Positions 58,701 to 64,000 of a stretch of DNA of 64,000 bases are shown here, one piece after another. Every line of letters begins with the position of its first letter. Position 1 is the first letter of the stretch. A program made the position numbers and the translations under genes. The notes beneath the pieces were generated by a model. It was given only the letters and a program-made list of their open reading frames with translations, was not told where the DNA came from and ran no database searches. Source of the stretch: Smallanthus sonchifolius (Eukaryota > Streptophyta > Magnoliopsida > Asterales > Asteraceae); assembly GCA_023525975.1 (NCBI GenBank), contig CM042035.1, forward strand, positions 36,175,001-36,239,000. The letters run 5' to 3'.

Positions 58701-59829
58701 TCCCCAAGGCAAAAGCCGAGCTCCACCGGTTAACACCCCTGTTATGCGCAAGGTCGTGACTTCGAGTCTTGGAACCCACATTATTTTTTTAAACCATTTT
58801 AAGCCCTCATCCTTTCTATAAAAAGTATTTTTATAAACCCTTTATCACATCGACCGATGATTATGAACTCGAATTATGAAATTACGAAGAAAACCATTTT
58901 TATTAATATTATTGGGGCTAAAAAAAAACCTAATAAAACCTAGTTATTTAATATATGTACACTAAATAAATTATTCAGTTATTTTTCTTTGGTTCATAAT
59001 TTACAAATTTGTTATGATCATTTGCATTCTAACCAATAATTAATTTGATATCATTAGGGTTTTTAATTAGGAGATAATAATGTTATTAAACAAATTATAA
59101 TCTATTTGTTTAAACTTTTAAATAACTGTTTTTGGCAAAGAATAATTATTTAAAACATTCTAGAGTTTATATGAATACTTAAATAATTATTTTGGATTAA
59201 TAATTATACAAATCTAATTAGTTCATTTAAAACTTATACTCATTTCTTTTATAAATCATTTGAGTAAATGAGATTATTAATTGTTTTATTTACATAGAAT
59301 AATTACTTAGAACCTTTGTCATCTCATAACTTACCTATTAATTATTTTTGGAATAATTATTTAAAACACTTTAAAATTTCTATTTATTTTAGATAAATCA
59401 TTTTCATTTAACATTTATATTTCAACTAATATCTCTTTTATAATCTATTTAAATAAAAGAGATTATTTAAAATGTTTAGTTAATTACTTTATTTACATAA
59501 AATAAATTATTTTAACATTTTCATCTCATAGTTTATTTATTAATTATTCCTAGAATAATTATATAAATAAATCCAACGTATTTCTATTCAAACCTTTTTC
59601 CTAATTTGTTTATTTAGTTTAGAATGGTTATATTCAAACATATCATTATTGTAAATACTACATAATTAATTTGAGTTTCTAATTAATTCTATTTGGCATT
59701 AACATATCATAATAAAACATATATATTTTCTCACAAAACATATACAAATCTCACATCCGACCCCAAACTCCAAGAACCTCTAGAGACTCAAATAGATTTA
59801 AAATTGTTTATTCTCATTGACTCTAAAAT

Positions 59830-60828
59830 ACAATTTTTTTTAAGAACACTAGCTAAGTTCGCCTGATAATGCCTAAGCGAACTTAATAAGTTCGCCTGAA
59901 CTTCACTGAGCGAACTTGTCCCCAAGCGAACTTGACCCGAGCGAACTTGTTAAGTTCGCCTAATCTGTGAGAAGCGAACTTGACAAGTTCGCCTGCTAAG
60001 TTCGTCTGCACACAGCATCAGCAAGTTCGCTTGCAGTAACATAATCAAGATCAAGAACCCTTCAGACCACTTTCGCGAACCAGAGACATACTGAAATCAT
60101 TATTAATCACTGATTTGAAGGAATTAATCAAAATTGGACCGTAGGATTATATACTTTCTCTATTAGAAGCTTTCTATCGGATCAATTTCGTCAAAATCCT
60201 CTTCATAAACACCAAATCAGATCTGAATCAGTCTTGAAAACTCCATGGAAATGAAAAACTCAAAAATGACGAATTTCATGTCAATTTGCATATAAAACCG
60301 TCTAGAATCAACAAGAATCACGAGCATAAGCTCTGATACCACTTGTAGGTCCTCATGGCGCTTCTACGGATCGATCTCGTGATAAGACGTGACGTTAACT
60401 CGGAGTGCAGAATCCAACGAATCAACGTTTATACGCACAAAAGACAATTTAGACAATCAAGTAAATAACATTCTCAACTGTATTCCAAATCACAATAGTG
60501 TTTACAGACTCAATCAGACTAATTCGATAATTCTCTGTTCTGTGTTATCTCTCTCTTTCGACTGACTCTGTAAACACTTATATAGACATCTGACCTGCTA
60601 TAAGCGAACTCTAACAGACTATGCGAACTTAACAAGTTCGCCTCAGATAGACTTAAGCGAACTTATTAAGTTCGCCTCTGATAGACCAGGCGAACTTAAT
60701 AAGTTCGCCTCTGATTGGCTAGGCGAACTTAATAAGTTCGCCTCTGATAGGCTAGGCGAACTTATTAAGTTCACCTCTAGCAGAACTTACACAAATATTT
60801 ATCAACAGTTATAAAACATGTCCTAACA
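59830..60828 (-). mobile_element. SireC: SIRE 5' LTR and leader only
   Basis: Minus strand. LTR 60344-60828 (TGTAGGTCC...CCTAACA on plus, reverse of the SireA LTR); PBS reverse complement 'ggctctgatacca'-type just left of it (about 60330-60341); leader matching SireA 38996-39500 reversed. It ends at about 59830, which corresponds to just before the gag ATG. Coding region and the other LTR are absent. Confidence 0.85.
60578..60774 (-). promoter_or_regulatory. SireC LTR palindrome array plus TATA box
   Basis: Minus TATATAAG at 60585-60578. A half unit starts at 60604, followed by five units at 60623, 60657, 60690, 60723 and 60756 (GCGAACTTAACAAGTTCGC type; the last has one arm mutated). SireA has four units, so unit number varies between copies. 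Confidence 0.7.
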
Positions 60829-60904
60829 AATAGATGATCATGTGCTTATGAACAAACGCGTCAGCCCCGGCGTTTAATCCGCCGTCGGCCGGGGTGTGAC
60901 AAAT

Positions 60905-60917
60905 TGGTATCAGAGCC
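60905..60917 (+). other. Gyp3 primer-binding site (tRNA-iMet)
   Basis: TGGTATCAGAGCC, 3 bp after the LTR end. Confidence 0.93.
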
Positions 60918-62250
60918 ATGGTTATAGGGAATTAGGTATTTAGACACACATGACCTAGACTATAACCTAGGAGTCCCCAAACATGAGTTTAACTCGTGTA
61001 TTTTATTAGGAACTCCACTCTATACTCATTTATACACATACTTACATACACCTATCTACTTCTGTTTACATGATACAATTACATGAACTACAACATTCTA
61101 AGGACTACATGAAACTATTTGAAACTACATGGATTACTTGAAACATATTCTTAGTCTATAGTCTATAACCTTAGGATGCCCTTGTGTAAATATCCTACAT
61201 GTTATCTTAGGCATTACGTTACACGATACAACATGTGCTACCTAATGTGCCATGTTACATGTTTACAAAACTACTACTCCTGTGATACCTTATTTGCTAC
61301 ACTATTTGAATTGTCTGCACAATACCTGTTTGATATCATTGAATGCTATCCTAAGTTTTGCCATACACATCTTCATCTTTACACAACATCATAAATCACT
61401 TATGGAAAGATTCAAACTCTTAGGCCCAATGCCTATTATAATTTTAAAATCCCGTCAAAGTTTTGGGTTCTGAAAATTAGTAGGGAACATGTGCAATCCG
61501 GAAGGGTGAATGCATGTACCTTGGGTCTTCTGTCTAGGAAAGCATTTCATATAAATCCAAATCAACCGGAGGATCCGTATGCTTTCCTGGGAATTCCTGA
61601 AGTGAGTATTCACCTATACGCTAAAGCACGTCTTCTTGAAAGTATATGAACTCAAATCACTTTGATTTGTCACAATATCCATTGAGATATGCCCCAATTG
61701 AACACAACCTAAACATCATTCGCTTAATTATTATAATTTGGTACACAAGTCTAAACCTCCTATTGGATTCTTACACTTAATCATATTTAAGTCAACTATA
61801 CCCCTTCATCCTGATGCCTTGAAAATTTTATCACCCTTATTATCATTTGCAAGAGACTTAAACCCTTAGACCTTACCTCTCAAGGAAAGGAAGCTGCTTG
61901 AACAGATGGAGCACACCTTTGAGCCACAAGACACAATCTCTAATGATTCTCATCATAACCATGAGTCCAAATAATAATGTTAATGGTACATGATGGCTGG
62001 AAGAGTGAGTGTAAGCCCATGAAAGATTCTGACTAAGGAAAGACTGAGTACTTCAGTGTGTCCCTTGTGACCCACCTCTCTTTCCTGGGAATCCTTTCCG
62101 TGGTTACACTACTTATAGGTCAAGTGTTACTCCCGATATATTATTATAAGAACTCAGTGTTATGATTAGTCAAATTTTAAACTCACGAGTACTTTTGCAT
62201 TTACGATATTTTCCATGCTAGGCATGACCTTTTACCTTCCTCACTCCCCT
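60918..62250 (+). other. Gyp3 leader
   Basis: Noncoding, with blocks shared with the Gyp2 leader ('tgtctaggaaagcattt', 'tgctttcctgggaattcc'). No supported ORF. Confidence 0.7.
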
Positions 62251-62590
62251 TAGAATCACCCCAAAGAAGAGTCAACATAAGAGAAAGACTTTGGGTCCCC
62301 GTCACCAGACAACCAGTCACCGGCACGACTAGCTGCCAGATCCATGTTTGACCACAGAGCAGATTGGCTTAGGAGTAGGCTTGAGACTCAGAGCAGCTGA
62401 ATCATCACCTCCAAGAGACCCTTATCTAGCACCTAACATGTACCATCCAGACCCAGGAGTAGGACAAGCCAAGGAACCTACCAGTGCCTTAGGAGTTCCG
62501 ACTGATACCGCTCACCTATATGTAAGAACCACAGAGTTTCTGAGGCAAGGATTGGAAACCAAGGAATACTTGATACACATACGGAAGTAA
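62251..62590 (+). pseudogene. Gyp3 possible gag remnant
   Basis: A frame starting near 62256 (ITPKKSQHKRKTLG, a stop, then an 80-residue open stretch from 62348) lies where gag is expected; the first residues could be a mutated MPPK-type start. It contains DPYLAPNMYHPDPG and TTEFLRQGLETKEYL. No zinc knuckle. I do not recognise it; the gag assignment rests on position. Confidence 0.3.
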
Positions 62591-63520
62591 CTAGGGCTGA
62601 AGCCCGGTTTGCAATATGAATAACCACAATGATGTTCGTCTCGGTGCTTATATGTTTCCTGGTGGAAAACTATTTGAGATGTTAGACCGGATATTGTATT
62701 TCGCGTTTTCTTAAAAACTTAAATTGAAACCCATATCATGTACCAATATAAATGTTATTATTTCTACTCTCCTTAATGATTGATATCTAAATCTTCCTTG
62801 TAAACTAATTATTTTGTTATTTCTCGATTTAACTAAATATAGTTATTTTGTTCAAAAAAAACCTTTACCAAACTCTTGGTTTATAGATTCTATCTAGAGT
62901 ATAAACTATTTACAAACTCCTTTACCTTGTAAAGAAACTTAATACCCGTCTTGTACAAAATATTTTTTTTATAAAAGTATTAACGAATATTTCATCCTCT
63001 TAATAATAACTTGATTAATTATTTTATTATGACTTTTATTTCGTTAAACTAATTATTATTTAAATATTAGCTTAATTATTAAATAATGAGGCAATTATTG
63101 TCTTTTGAAACATCTTCTTCATGATAATTGAATTAAACAAATAAAAGGTTTTTATTTATCCAATTATCCACCCACTCAAATCATTTTCACTTATTTATTT
63201 ACAAACAAGAGTGAAGTTTCAATTAGTTGTTTAATTACAAACAAAAAGCACAAATTAGATATTCATGTACACCTTATTCTGATTACCTGCAAAACCTTCC
63301 CATCACCTTGCACCTTCGGGGATGTATGAGCTTACTAGTCGCTTTAAGGAGATGAATCATTTCGCGTAGGCGTTAACCACCCATATAAACCTCAACAAAA
63401 TTGAGAACTTAAATTCCAACAACCTACATAATACATGAATGTCAAGCAGCGCGCTTGTCTGCAGAACTCGATCACCTATGGAATTTGATAGCTTACGTTA
63501 CTCATGAGAGTCAATTATTT
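62591..63520 (+). other. AT-rich region, nothing recognised
   Basis: No coding signal, LTR terminus or repeat recognised. Could be Gyp3 interior or another sequence. Confidence 0.4.
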
Positions 63521-63524
63521 ACAT

Positions 63525-63855
63525 ATGAACGTTCACATTGTAAGTGAAAACTAATTTTTTTACATTATATATGAAACTTAATTGGCCACATTATACACGA
63601 AACTTGGTTGTTTACAATATACATGATTATTTCCATTATACATGAAACATGATTACTTGCAATATACATGATACTAGATTGTTCACACGATATATGATAC
63701 TTGGTTATTTACAATATGCATAATACTAGATTATTTACACTATACATGAAACTTGAGTGCCTACAGTATATACGAAACTAGACCGTTTACATTGTTCACC
63801 ATTGATTGTTCACTATATACATGAGACATGATCATTCACTTTGTCCATGAAAATT
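63525..63855. repeat. Degenerate short tandem repeat, about 22-26 bp
   Basis: Repeating pattern 'tatacatgaaacttgattgtttaca' with many substitutions, about a dozen units. Confidence 0.65.
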
Positions 63856-63860
63856 GATAG

Positions 63861-64000
63861 CTATAAACTTTGAGCTACTCGGGGTTTGACGTATTCTTGT
63901 TCAAACACGAGGGAGCTATAAACTTTGAGCTACTCGGGGTTTGACGTATTCTTGTTCAAACACGAGGGAGCTATAAACTTTGAGTTATTCGGGGTTTGAC
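63861..64000. repeat. 55-bp satellite array, start
   Basis: Units at 63861-63915 and 63916-63970 are identical; a third begins at 63971 with two substitutions and runs off the window. The unit begins 'ctataaactttgagctactc'. Confidence 0.9.

Larger units (their letters stand above)
57590..60901 (+). repeat. Gyp3 5' LTR with SireC insert
   Basis: Own sequence is 57590 to about 59829 and 60829-60901 (about 2.3 kb). It has a (TA)n run at about 57815-57839 and a C13 run at 58073-58085. No palindrome array outside the insert. Very AT-rich from 58850 to 59780; short ORFs here have no recognisable product. Confidence 0.8.
57590..64000 (+). mobile_element. Gyp3: gypsy-type LTR element, 5' part only
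   Basis: LTR start TGTAACATCC at 57590 within SireB gag (left target copy cctgg, 57585-57589). LTR end GGGTGTGACA at 60901, then PBS TGGTATCAGAGCC at 60905-60917. Leader blocks match the Gyp2 leader. No gag knuckle, protease or pol appears in the remaining 3 kb, so it is either non-autonomous or its coding part lies beyond the window. Confidence 0.8.

Noticed and set aside
58552..58821. Short ORFs in the Gyp3 LTR
   Set aside because: No recognisable product; within an AT-rich LTR.

Overview
This window is plant nuclear DNA made almost entirely of nested transposable elements. The evidence is Ty1/copia and Ty3/gypsy LTR retrotransposons with tRNA-iMet primer sites (TGGTATCAGAGCC), an L1-type LINE with an RRM protein, AT-rich spacers, and one remnant of a spliced host gene. 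A SIRE/Maximus copia element carries an extra ORF of a kind I associate with Asteraceae genomes (lettuce, tansy, sunflower relatives), so a composite is my best guess for the host; that is inference. I see no bacterial genes, tRNA or rRNA genes, or CRISPR.

Layout. 1-5756: copia element CopA1 (+), 5' LTR outside the window. 5757-6347 and 10619-11208: host DNA holding an alpha/beta-hydrolase exon (minus strand) split by a LINE (6348-10618, 12-bp target duplication). 11209-15142 plus 25513-25672: decayed Tekay-like gypsy Gyp1 (minus), interrupted by near-complete Gyp2 (15143-25512, minus, LTRs of about 2.5 kb, TSD catac). 25673-27520 plus 34471-37904: copia CopB (minus), arranged gag-LTR-pol so that one LTR serves two tandem copies. 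Its LTR is interrupted by CopA2 (27521-34465, TSD acaac). CopB pol is interrupted by SireB (37905 onward). SireA (38481-52146) sits in the SireB leader, a solo gypsy LTR (53473-55706, TSD ttcag) in SireB gag, and Gyp3 (57590 to the window end) in SireB gag again. The Gyp3 LTR contains a truncated SireC (about 59830-60828). The window ends in a 55-bp satellite.

Function. Every gag-pol has stops, frameshifts or deletions; the freshest are Gyp2 (three nonsense codons in one continuous frame) and CopA2. The only long intact reading frame is the SireA third ORF (48548-51559, 1003 codons). It lies between pol and the 3' LTR and directly follows a good 3' splice site.

Most unusual signal. Several unrelated LTR families (SireA, SireB, SireC, Gyp1, Gyp2, probably the solo LTR) carry an array of short CpG-containing palindromes ending about 16-30 bp upstream of a TATA-like box. 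The two arms change together between families and even between units of one array. CopA, CopB and Gyp3 lack it. I know of no description of this module.
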